Assembly (NCBI GenBank): GCA_030836365.1
Contig: JAURQB010000138.1
Location: 1 to 17,579, forward strand
DNA: 17,579 bases
Source: Bdellovibrionota bacterium
GTDB taxonomy: Bacteria > Bdellovibrionota > Bacteriovoracia > Bacteriovoracales > Bacteriovoracaceae
Reading direction: 5' to 3'
The notes beneath the pieces are model-generated. The model searched no databases. It was not told the DNA's origin and was given only the letters and a program-made list of their open reading frames with translations. Positions 7,233 through 14,439 of this stretch are shown one piece after another. The position numbers and the translations under genes are program-made. Numbering within the stretch: the stretch's first letter is position 1; every line of letters starts with the position of its first letter.

Positions 7233-8090
7233 ATGGCCAATAGAAAACGTGCAAGAAAACAAAATAACGTTGAATCAGAATATTATGTTGATGATACCTG
7301 CATTGACTGCGGTACCTGTTACTGGATGGCACCAGATACCTTTAAGCGTGAGGGATATCAATCCATCGCTTACAGTAAGATTGAAAATGAACAGCAGCAA
7401 ATGAGCGCGCAAAATGCCCTGCTAAGCTGCCCAACAAATTCAATTGGCGCTGCTACTCAGATGCGTCCATCGCCAACACTACCAAGCTTAATAAGCGAGA
7501 ATGTCTATCACCTTGGGTTTCACAGCGAGCGCTCTTTTGGCGGCACCCCCTATTACATAAATGATTATGGTGGAGTGATGATCGACTGTCCAAGATTTAA
7601 CCAAAAAACGATTCAACACCTTCGTGAACGTCAAGGATTAAAACTTCAACTGCTGACACATAAAGATGGCATTGCCGACACTGGCCAATACCACCGAGAA
7701 TTTAACACCACTCGAATCATTCATATCGGTGACCAATGCAATAAGGCGATGAACTGGGAGAGGTACCTTTCAGGCGAAGATGACATCGAAATAGAACAAA
7801 ACCTTCTCGCCATTCCAACCCCCGGACACACCAAAGGGAGCGTGTGTTATCTTTATCAACATAAATATCTTTTTACGGGAGATCATTTATGTTTTTCTCG
7901 AAATTTAGGTCACCTCATTGGTTTTAAAAATCACTGTTGGTACTCCAATGAAAAACTTATTACCTCAATGGAAAAATTATTAAACTACGACTTTGAGTGG
8001 ATTTTACCGGAACACGGCGCTCCCTATCATGCATCACCGGATAAGATGAAAAATGAAATCGAAACATGTCTAAATTATCTAAAAAGTTAA
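7233..8090 (+). CDS. Ferredoxin-metallo-beta-lactamase-fold fusion protein
   Basis: A 285-residue cytoplasmic protein with two domains. Residues 17-72 form a single-cluster ferredoxin: Cys23, Cys26, Cys29 (CIDCGTC) and Cys66-Pro67, enough for one [4Fe-4S] or [3Fe-4S] cluster. Residues 90-285 are an MBL fold with PTPGHTKGS (His199), FTGDHL (Asp217) and LPEHGAPYH (His261). The usual HxHxDH motif is replaced by LTHKDGIADTG (His143, Asp145, Asp149), so the metal site differs from lactamase or glyoxalase II enzymes. From memory, plant and cyanobacterial ferredoxin-MBL fusions carry a similar T-H-x-D-D-x-A-D-H stretch; here two positions of it are changed. The domain order suggests redox chemistry coupled to a metal hydrolase or oxygen-binding site, but the reaction is unknown. 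A purine-rich AGAGAGG lies about 14 bases upstream of the ATG. It ends 2 bases before the convergent aapP. Confidence 0.85.
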   Translation: MANRKRARKQNNVESEYYVDDTCIDCGTCYWMAPDTFKREGYQSIAYSKIENEQQQMSAQNALLSCPTNSIGAATQMRPSPTLPSLISENVYHLGFHSERSFGGTPYYINDYGGVMIDCPRFNQKTIQHLRERQGLKLQLLTHKDGIADTGQYHREFNTTRIIHIGDQCNKAMNWERYLSGEDDIEIEQNLLAIPTPGHTKGSVCYLYQHKYLFTGDHLCFSRNLGHLIGFKNHCWYSNEKLITSMEKLLNYDFEWILPEHGAPYHASPDKMKNEIETCLNYLKS

Positions 8091-8092
8091 TC

Positions 8093-8815
8093 TTATAAAA
8101 TCTGAGAAAGGAATTCTTTGAGCCTAGGATTGTCGGGGCGATCAAAAAACTGATCTGGCGGAAGATCCGCAATAATTTCTCCATGATCCATAAAAATAAT
8201 CCGATCAGCGACTTCTCTCGCAAATCCCATTTCATGGGTCACACAAATCATGGTCATTCCCTCTTTCGCCAAATCCGTCATTACTTCAAGAACCTCTTTA
8301 ACCATTTCCGGATCAAGTGCTGAGGTTGGTTCATCAAATAGCATCACCTTTGGGTTCATGCATAAGCTTCTGGCAATCGCCACGCGCTGTTTTTGCCCCC
8401 CAGAAATTTGATTAGGGTACTTGTTTGCTTCACTAGAGATTTTTACTTTTGAGAGATATTCCATCGCTTTGGTTTTGGCATCATCTTTTGAAATATTTCT
8501 CACCAATGTTGGCGCTAAAGTTAAATTTTCTAATATCGTTAAATGGGGAAAAAGATTAAAATGCTGGAACACCATTCCGACATCTTGGCGAATTTTCTCA
8601 ATCTCCTCAAGTGAGTCAAGAATCGATTTTCCCTCAATGGCAACACTGCCCTCTTGAAACTCTTCCAAATAGTTCATGCAACGAATAAGAGTCGATTTGC
8701 CTGAGCCACTTGGGCCACAAACGACAACTCGCTCGCCCTTTTGGATGGATAAATTGATGTTTTTTAAAACATGAAAGTCATCAAACCATTTGTTTAGTTT
8801 AGTCACTTTAATCAT
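8093..8815 (-). CDS. aapP: Amino-acid ABC importer, ATP-binding subunit
   Basis: A 240-residue ATPase that powers import through the AapQ/AapM permeases at the inner membrane face. All ABC motifs are intact: Walker A GPSGSGKST (34-42), Q-loop Gln84 (MVFQHFNLFPH, typical of the polar amino-acid uptake family), signature ISGGQKQR (137-144), Walker B VMLFDE (157-162) followed by PTSALDPEMV, and H-loop His194 (VTHEMGFA). Length is normal for GlnQ/AapP/HisP-type subunits. Last gene of the aap operon; its ATG shares one base with the aapM stop (TAATG), a sign of translational coupling. Symbol assigned from the AapM/AapQ-type permeases next to it, since the ATPase alone cannot separate Aap from Gln systems. 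Confidence 0.93.
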   Translation of the reverse strand: MIKVTKLNKWFDDFHVLKNINLSIQKGERVVVCGPSGSGKSTLIRCMNYLEEFQEGSVAIEGKSILDSLEEIEKIRQDVGMVFQHFNLFPHLTILENLTLAPTLVRNISKDDAKTKAMEYLSKVKISSEANKYPNQISGGQKQRVAIARSLCMNPKVMLFDEPTSALDPEMVKEVLEVMTDLAKEGMTMICVTHEMGFAREVADRIIFMDHGEIIADLPPDQFFDRPDNPRLKEFLSQIL

Positions 8816-9876
8816 TAACTTCTCTCTTTTGATAATTTAAATTCGTACTCTACTTGTTGAGAAAATCGGCCCATAAAAAAACAAATAATAAAATAAATAA
8901 GCGCCACGAATATATAGGCCTCAATACTAAAACCTAGCCAGGAAGCATCAGTTAGACTTGATTTGGCCGTTCCCATTAAATCAAATAAAGCGATGACAAT
9001 AACTAAACTTGTATCTTTAAACATGCCAATCATCGTGTTAACGGTTGGTGGTATGACTTGAACGAGTGCTTGAGGTAAAATAACATACATTTGAGTCTGT
9101 AAATAATTTAGCCCGAGCGCTTTTGCGGCTTCTTCTTGCCCCGGCGGTAAAGACTGCAGTCCCCCTCTCACGACTTCCGCAAAATAAGCCGCAGAAAAAA
9201 GGATAATCGCCACTTGGGCACGAAATAATTTATCAATATTTAGATCATTTGGTAGAAATAAAGGCAGCATCACAGAGGACATAAATAAGATACTAATGAG
9301 GGGCACACCTCTAATTAGTTCGATGTAACAAACCACAGGATAGGAAAGGAGTTTCGATTTAGAGCGTCTCCCTAAGGCTAAAAGAATCCCTAAAGGATAG
9401 CTAACAAGAATTCCAACCGTGCTGAGTAAAATCGTCAACGGGAGTCCTCCCCAGAGATGATTTTCAACGGGTGAGAGCCCCCACCCTCCAGACAGTAAGA
9501 AATAATAGATGAAAAACAACGTTGGAAATTTAAGCAATAACGATTTATTCCAATTTTTTTTCTTGGTGAAATGAAACCAAAATATTATCCATAAAATAAG
9601 CCCCACAATTGGACGCCACAAATGCTCTCTGGGATAGACACCAAACAAAATGTATAAATATTTTTCTCTGATAAATGAAAGGCAAGCGCCACTTGCTTCT
9701 CGACAAGCAGATGAATCTCCCTTCCAAACGGCGTTAATCAAAAACCAGTTCATTATTAAATACAACAAGCCACAACCAATAATAAGCATGAGAATAGAGA
9801 TCATACTTTGAGCAATGTTGGGAAAAAGATTTCTCTTTCCCCAATGAACAAGCTTATGATCAAGACCTCTTCTCAT
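8815..9876 (-). CDS. aapM: Amino-acid ABC importer, permease subunit M
   Basis: A 353-residue inner-membrane permease pairing with AapQ. It has a first hydrophobic helix near 22-47 and an AapM-type periplasmic insertion containing NAVWKGDSSACREASGACLSF, then helices near 93-110 and 115-132 before the binding-protein-dependent transport core (about 145-345). The cytoplasmic ATPase-contacting EAA loop reads GLQSLPPGQEEAAKALGL. Families GlnP/HisM are only 220-240 residues, so the long N-terminal part is the reason to call this AapM. ATG at 9876 overlaps the aapQ stop by 4 bases (ATGA). Two cysteines in the insertion (CREASGAC) could form a periplasmic disulfide. The residues needed for function look intact. 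Confidence 0.92.
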   Translation of the reverse strand: MRRGLDHKLVHWGKRNLFPNIAQSMISILMLIIGCGLLYLIMNWFLINAVWKGDSSACREASGACLSFIREKYLYILFGVYPREHLWRPIVGLILWIIFWFHFTKKKNWNKSLLLKFPTLFFIYYFLLSGGWGLSPVENHLWGGLPLTILLSTVGILVSYPLGILLALGRRSKSKLLSYPVVCYIELIRGVPLISILFMSSVMLPLFLPNDLNIDKLFRAQVAIILFSAAYFAEVVRGGLQSLPPGQEEAAKALGLNYLQTQMYVILPQALVQVIPPTVNTMIGMFKDTSLVIVIALFDLMGTAKSSLTDASWLGFSIEAYIFVALIYFIICFFMGRFSQQVEYEFKLSKERS

Positions 9877-10985
9877 CTCTTTGCCACTCCTAATATTTTA
9901 GAATTAATCATATTAGCAACACTTGAAACACTCAAACTGGTGACCAAATAAAGGACCATAATTAATAACACAAGCTCAACAGCTTGCCCCGTTTGATTCA
10001 TCGTTGTGTTGGCGACGCTAACAAAATCAGGATATCCAATGGCGACCGCTAAAGAACTATTTTTTGTCAGATTTAAAAACTGCGCCGTCATTGGAGGAAG
10101 TGCAACACGAAATGATTGAGGTAAAATAATTTTTTTCAATGTTTGAATTTTAGTCATCCCAAGAGCATAGGCCGCTTCCCATTGTCCATTATCCACTGCG
10201 AGAATGCCGGCCCTGACGATCTCCCCAATAAAAGCTCCGGTATACAAAACAAGTCCAAGCAAAAGAGAAATTAGTTCTGGAGATAAACTTGAGCCACCGC
10301 TGACATTAAACCCTCTGACAGCAGGATATTCGAGAGGAAAAAAACGCAAAATTAACTCGATTTGAGCAATCTCAACGAGAAGAAATAAAAAAATTAATGG
10401 AGCAATTTTTAATCGAAGAGACGTTTTTTGTGCCCACTGTTTGACAAGATAAACAAGGCAAAAACTCACCGCAATGGATGATAAAATCACCGCAATAGCG
10501 CCGGGATGACTAAACCAGGGATAGTTAATACCGCGATTGGAAAAAATGATGCCCATGAAGGGAGTTGCTCTTTTTACGGCCGGCATGACATCCGTAAAAA
10601 TACCGTACCAAAAAAAAAGCTGAAGGAGTAAAGGAATATTGCGAAAAAAATTTAAGTACAGATAACAAAATTTTGAGAGTAAAAAATTTTTTGATAAAGA
10701 AAAAACACCAAGAAGAACACCCAACACAAGCGCCAATGTATTTCCAATAATAGCAACATAAAGCGTATTAATGACTCCGGCCCACAAAGCGCGTCCATAA
10801 GACATAAATGAGTTATAATCAACAATGGACTCGCTTAATTCAAACCCTGCTTCTTGTGATAAAAAGTGAAATCCTGTCGAAATATTTTGCTGCTCAATAT
10901 TTTTAGTTAAAAAATATATTGGCGTGATCAATAAACCAACAACAGCTAAAAATAGAAGTAGTTTAATAATAAATCGTTTATTCAT
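9873..10985 (-). CDS. aapQ: Amino-acid ABC importer, permease subunit Q
   Basis: A 370-residue inner-membrane permease, starting at the ATG at 10985, 5 bases after the aapJ stop. A TTG at 11033 in the same frame would overlap aapJ by 43 bases and add a hydrophilic, non-family N-terminus (EKWWDSVRSSG), so I reject it. The first helix is near residues 5-25; the transport core begins around LWAGVINTLYVAIIGN and carries SKNFLLSKFCYLYLNFFRN, a long central insertion typical of AapQ (about 125-220, with two extra helices), and the EAA loop EIVRAGILAVDNGQWEAAYALGM. The Shine-Dalgarno sequence is weak, so translation is probably coupled to aapJ. Broad-specificity import of L-amino acids is the known role of Aap systems; specificity here is inferred. 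Confidence 0.92.
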   Translation of the reverse strand: MNKRFIIKLLLFLAVVGLLITPIYFLTKNIEQQNISTGFHFLSQEAGFELSESIVDYNSFMSYGRALWAGVINTLYVAIIGNTLALVLGVLLGVFSLSKNFLLSKFCYLYLNFFRNIPLLLQLFFWYGIFTDVMPAVKRATPFMGIIFSNRGINYPWFSHPGAIAVILSSIAVSFCLVYLVKQWAQKTSLRLKIAPLIFLFLLVEIAQIELILRFFPLEYPAVRGFNVSGGSSLSPELISLLLGLVLYTGAFIGEIVRAGILAVDNGQWEAAYALGMTKIQTLKKIILPQSFRVALPPMTAQFLNLTKNSSLAVAIGYPDFVSVANTTMNQTGQAVELVLLIMVLYLVTSLSVSSVANMINSKILGVAKR

Positions 10986-10990
10986 TAAAA

Positions 10991-11989
10991 TTAACGTACC
11001 GGAGGAGCGTACAGAATCCCACCATTTTTCCAAAGCCGATTAAGTCCACGATCTAGTTTCAAAGGAGAATCATTGCCCACATGACGGGTAAAAATCTCTT
11101 CATAGTTACCCACATTTTTAACGACATTATACGCCCAATTTTCACTAAGTCCCAAAGCTCGTCCATTTCCTTCAGAAAGGCCAATGAACTTTCGAATCGC
11201 CGGGTTTGTCGTTTTCATGAAAGTATCAATATTTTTCGAGCTAAGGCCTAGCTCTTCCGCCTCGATGACTGAGTAAATTACCCATTTAACGATATCGAAC
11301 CATTGGTCATCTCCGTGACGAACCGCAGGTGCTAGTGGCTCTTTTGAAATTACCTCCGGAAGAATAACATAATCTTGAGGGTTTTTTAATTTTGTTCGCT
11401 CACTGGCAAGACCTGACTTATCACTTGTCAGCGCATCACATCGCCCTTTAAAAAAGGCTTGATTAACTTCCTCATTAGACTCAAAAACCACTGGCTTAAA
11501 TTTCATTTTGTTGGTTCTAAAAAAATCGGCCATATTTAGCTCGTTTGTTGTCCCTTGTTGGGTACAAACACTTGCGCCATCAAGTTCTTTTGCGGAAGTG
11601 ACACCATCTTTCTTTCGCATCATAAAACCTTGGCCATCATAAAAAGTTGTAGGGGCAAAATTGATTCCGACAACAGTATCTCTGGTTAAGTTAAATGTTG
11701 TATTTCGACTTAGTACATCGATCTCGCCACTTTGAAGTGCCGTAAATCGCTGTTGAGCATTTAGCGAGACATACTGAACTTTATCAGGTGTTCCAAAAAT
11801 CGCCGCACTAATGGCCCGACAAAAGTCAACATCTAGTCCACGCCAAACACCTTTAGAGTCAGGAGAAGAAAAGCCTGCAAGCCCAGTGGAAACACCGCAC
11901 TTGAGCTTACCATTTTTTTTTACAGAATCTAGAGTTCCAGCATGTGAAGTAGAGAACATTAACAATGCTAAGATACATATCCTTTTCAC
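10991..11989 (-). CDS. aapJ: Periplasmic general L-amino-acid-binding protein
   Basis: A 332-residue solute-binding protein delivering amino acids to AapQ/AapM. It starts at GTG 11989 with AAGGA about 7 bases upstream; no ATG fits. The signal peptide is MKRICILALLMFSTSHA, cleaved before GTLDSVKKNGKLKCGVS. Diagnostic AapJ features are GLDVDFCRAISAAIFG, RFTALQSGEIDVLSRNTT, FYDGQGFMMRKKDG and DALTSDKSGLASER, plus a C-terminal NGGILYAPPVR end. Cys residues near 32, 57, 142 and 184 suggest two periplasmic disulfides, as in the family. It follows the Cys-repeat gene by 13 bases and precedes aapQ by 5. Length agrees with known AapJ proteins (about 340). Broad amino-acid binding is family knowledge, not visible here. 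Confidence 0.94.
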   Translation of the reverse strand: MKRICILALLMFSTSHAGTLDSVKKNGKLKCGVSTGLAGFSSPDSKGVWRGLDVDFCRAISAAIFGTPDKVQYVSLNAQQRFTALQSGEIDVLSRNTTFNLTRDTVVGINFAPTTFYDGQGFMMRKKDGVTSAKELDGASVCTQQGTTNELNMADFFRTNKMKFKPVVFESNEEVNQAFFKGRCDALTSDKSGLASERTKLKNPQDYVILPEVISKEPLAPAVRHGDDQWFDIVKWVIYSVIEAEELGLSSKNIDTFMKTTNPAIRKFIGLSEGNGRALGLSENWAYNVVKNVGNYEEIFTRHVGNDSPLKLDRGLNRLWKNGGILYAPPVR

Positions 11990-12002
11990 TAAATTTTCCT
12001 TA

Positions 12003-12461
12003 TTATTTTGAAGCTGAAATACGCTTTATTCGCTGTAGATTTTCGATTGCTCCATCAATATCGCCTTCATACAAATCAGTTATTGCCGAATTAGAAAGAC
12101 TGTAAATCATTCGAAGTTTCTCTGAGGGATTACCGTCTTCATCACGCTGACGTCCGCTATTTCTCATACAAGCAACTCGCTCATCATCCCCACGAAACTC
12201 ATCACATGTATAAGATTCATTTGCTGTATATTCCTTTTCAACGGATGCACGCACGCAGTCGAATTTACCGTCATTAAAAGTCGCACGATAACAGACATAA
12301 CCAGCGTCTCGATCAAAATACCGCCCCCGAATCAAACTTAAACATTCCTCGCGCATACGGCTAAAAGAGATACTGTTACATACTTGTTCACCAGTTTCTG
12401 CGAATAATTCTGTTGATAAAATAAAAAGTAATGCGAAGACAAATCCGTTTGCTCGTTTCAT
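12003..12461 (-). CDS. Exported protein with three 29-residue cysteine repeats
   Basis: A 152-residue protein whose ATG at 12461 is preceded by GAGGAA. It has a signal peptide (hydrophobic residues 7-20, cleavage near LFA-ET). The mature protein carries six cysteines at 28, 40, 57, 69, 86 and 98. Spacing alternates exactly 12, 17, 12, 17, 12, giving three tandem 29-residue units of form C-x11-C-x16. Each cysteine pair is followed by a small or hydrophobic residue (CL, CV, CM), and repeats 2 and 3 follow a Tyr or Thr (YVC, YTC). The third unit is degenerate after Cys98. A helical tail (about 114-150) follows. I know no named family; similar Cys-x-Cys repeat proteins occur in the Bdellovibrio lineage, from memory only. 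It is the first gene of the aap operon, 13 bases before aapJ, so a link to amino-acid uptake is possible but unproven. Confidence 0.7.
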   Translation of the reverse strand: MKRANGFVFALLFILSTELFAETGEQVCNSISFSRMREECLSLIRGRYFDRDAGYVCYRATFNDGKFDCVRASVEKEYTANESYTCDEFRGDDERVACMRNSGRQRDEDGNPSEKLRMIYSLSNSAITDLYEGDIDGAIENLQRIKRISASK

Positions 12462-12494
12462 AGGTTCCTCAAGATAAAGGTAATTATTAATTTA

Positions 12495-12524
12495 ATAATA
12501 ACCTATTTAGAAACATAAGATCAA
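12495..12524 (-). promoter_or_regulatory. Possible promoter of the Cys-repeat/aap operon
   Basis: On the minus strand TTGATC (12524-12519) and TATTAT (12500-12495) are separated by 18 bases and lie 34 bases before the ATG at 12461. This is the only gap of more than 20 bases upstream of aapJ, so it is the best place for the operon promoter. The -35 match is only moderate. Confidence 0.4.
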
Positions 12525-12532
12525 AAGACTTC

Positions 12533-13534
12533 TTACTTTTGAGGACGATAAGGATGGCCCATATTCTTTAGCTGACGCATGAGCCCTGTTTTAAATAATA
12601 ACTGAGAGTACCTGGCCGCATGATCGCGATACTTACTTCGTTTTTGTTCACTCGCTACGTTGGATTTAATATCTAGGACTGAGTCAAAAAAATGCGGAAG
12701 GTCAGATCCAAGAAAGCTCTGACTAATTCCCGAGCGTTTTACCCAGATGCTTCGCCCTGAAGCAAAACTAGAAAGAGCAAACTCCGGAAACGTTTTATCG
12801 TTCCCCTCGACGACAACTACTGCTTGCTCAAATAGTGGTGTTAATTCACCGGAGCATGTATTTTTTAAATATTCAGCACCATTAATCCCGCTCTCCTCAC
12901 CAAGGATAACAACTTTTAGATCTTGATCTATCAGTTGATCAGTTAATTTTTGGAGCTCGTTTGGTGATAAAAACCCCGAATTAATAAGAGCAATATTACC
13001 TGTTGGTGGGTTTTCATGAAAGGGAAAGTCTTCAAAATTATAAAATGGTCTCACCACTTCCAGCCCTGGCACTACATTTTCATGAGACTGAACCTTATGA
13101 GAGTATGAATCTTTTTTCTTTTTTGCCCAGGATCTTAAATAACTTTTAAATAACTTCTCGGAGAAATTTTTGGCAGGAAGATTTAAATCATTGGAAAAAA
13201 AGTAGTTCAACACACTTGTTTTTTCACAGTGAGATATTCCGTGAGAAAATCCACTTGAAAAATTAATAATCAAATCAAATCGACAAGGAACAGAGAGTTT
13301 TTTCGCCGCAACAGGAATAAGATAGGATTTTTTTCTAAACTCCGCCTCCGTTTTAACAATATTACTTAAAAAACTGCTTCTAATGGACTGCATTTCAATC
13401 TGGCCGAGCACTTTTCCCGGAATATGAGCGAGGGTATAAATCGTCGCTTCAGGAAACATGGAGCAGGCCAATTCAATAAGTCGGTGAACTGGTTTTCTCT
13501 CAATAATGTGGTCACAAGTAATTGCTACTTTCAT
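12533..13534 (-). CDS. GT4-like glycosyltransferase homologue with degenerate catalytic motif
   Basis: A 333-residue protein starting at ATG 13534, chosen because AGAAGG lies 8 bases upstream and MKVAITCDHI is the normal family N-terminus. A longer frame to 13606 would overlap the preceding gene by 70 bases. The N-terminal half follows the GT4 (WbpZ/MtfB-like) pattern: HRLIELACSMFPEATIYTLAH, then RSSFLSN, then CRFDLIINFSSGFSHGI. The second Rossmann half is recognisable at GNIALINSGFLSPNEL and KVVILGEESG, and at TFPEFALSSFASGRSIWV (about 248-265), which aligns with the GT4 'FG...E..A.G.PV' signature. Both glutamates of the E-x7-E motif are replaced (Lys247 and Ser255), and the donor domain is short. 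It may be inactive or changed in role. Third gene of the trmFO operon, 2 bases after the DMT permease. Confidence 0.65.
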   Translation of the reverse strand: MKVAITCDHIIERKPVHRLIELACSMFPEATIYTLAHIPGKVLGQIEMQSIRSSFLSNIVKTEAEFRKKSYLIPVAAKKLSVPCRFDLIINFSSGFSHGISHCEKTSVLNYFFSNDLNLPAKNFSEKLFKSYLRSWAKKKKDSYSHKVQSHENVVPGLEVVRPFYNFEDFPFHENPPTGNIALINSGFLSPNELQKLTDQLIDQDLKVVILGEESGINGAEYLKNTCSGELTPLFEQAVVVVEGNDKTFPEFALSSFASGRSIWVKRSGISQSFLGSDLPHFFDSVLDIKSNVASEQKRSKYRDHAARYSQLLFKTGLMRQLKNMGHPYRPQK

Positions 13535-13536
13535 AA

Positions 13537-14439
13537 CTAATACCTTCTCATTTGAATAATTGTTGATCCAAATACTAGAACGACCGCCCCAATAATTTGA
13601 ATCCAATCTAGAGTGCTATTTAAATAAAGCCAGTTAACAATAACTGCACACAACGGAAAAAATAGCTCTGCGAGAGTTGCGACTTTTGCGGGCAAACGCT
13701 TTAAGCCTCTGTAGTAAAAAAACATTCCGATAACGCCACTTAGTAGGACAAGTAGAGCAATATCTCGGACAAATGACTGACTGACGCCTGATAATATTTT
13801 TGGCGCCATAAAAACAAAATACGAAGAGGTCAGAAGTCCAAAGAAGAATCTGCCGGCCATAATTTCATTAGTTTTGTATTTTTTTGATTGTAAATATTTA
13901 CCAAAAACGGTTGCACTGCCCCAACCAACAACAGCAAATAAAGACAGGAAAACGCCCATGTAAGGCGCATCGCTTTTAAAAATCTCCGTCAGACTTGTCG
14001 CACTTAATCCGCTAAATACTTGCTGATAACTAACCCCCAGGCCGCCTAAAATACAAATGGCCGACCAAAAGATAAACTTTGAATCTATTTTCTCTTTTAA
14101 AAAAAGACCCGATAAAGTAATTGCGACAACAGGTTGCAGCTTTTGAAGTAGAATAACCAAGCTTGGATTTAGCAACGTAAATGCTTTAGTAAAGGCAAGT
14201 GTGCTGAGAGCACTCCCGACGCCACCAATCATAAAAAAAGAAAAGACAATTTTTTTATCTCCAATTAACAATCTCTTTAAGAGTTTAAAAACGCTAGGGG
14301 TAAAAAGAAGGACTAAAAATAAGTGCTCAAAGAAAATAATTTGAGTCGCGCTATGACCTCTACCTAGTAAGGGGTAGCGAATTAGTGTATCAACGGCCCA
14401 AACGAGGCAGGCAATACAAATAAAGAGAATACCGCTCAT
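13537..14439 (-). CDS. EamA/DMT-superfamily permease
   Basis: A 300-residue inner-membrane protein with ten predicted helices arranged as two EamA repeats (about 1-135 and 158-298). Family hallmarks include the N-terminal FICIACLVWAVDTLIRYPLL, STLAFTKAFTLLNPSLVILLQKLQPVVAITLSGLFLKEKI at the end of repeat one, and the matching YYRGLKRLPAKVATLAELFFPLCAVIVNWLY in repeat two. Such proteins export or import small metabolites (amino acids, nucleotide derivatives); the substrate cannot be read from the sequence. The ATG at 14439 abuts the trmFO stop (TAAATG), and the downstream glycosyltransferase-like gene starts 2 bases after its TAG, so the three are co-translated. A 'rare lipid or sugar' export role tied to the glycosyltransferase neighbour is possible but only a guess. 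Confidence 0.88.
   Translation of the reverse strand: MSGILFICIACLVWAVDTLIRYPLLGRGHSATQIIFFEHLFLVLLFTPSVFKLLKRLLIGDKKIVFSFFMIGGVGSALSTLAFTKAFTLLNPSLVILLQKLQPVVAITLSGLFLKEKIDSKFIFWSAICILGGLGVSYQQVFSGLSATSLTEIFKSDAPYMGVFLSLFAVVGWGSATVFGKYLQSKKYKTNEIMAGRFFFGLLTSSYFVFMAPKILSGVSQSFVRDIALLVLLSGVIGMFFYYRGLKRLPAKVATLAELFFPLCAVIVNWLYLNSTLDWIQIIGAVVLVFGSTIIQMRRY

Noticed and set aside
10991..11033. Longer aapQ start at TTG 11033
   Set aside because: It would overlap aapJ by 43 bases and add a hydrophilic segment not seen in permeases; the ATG at 10985 sits 5 bases after the aapJ stop.
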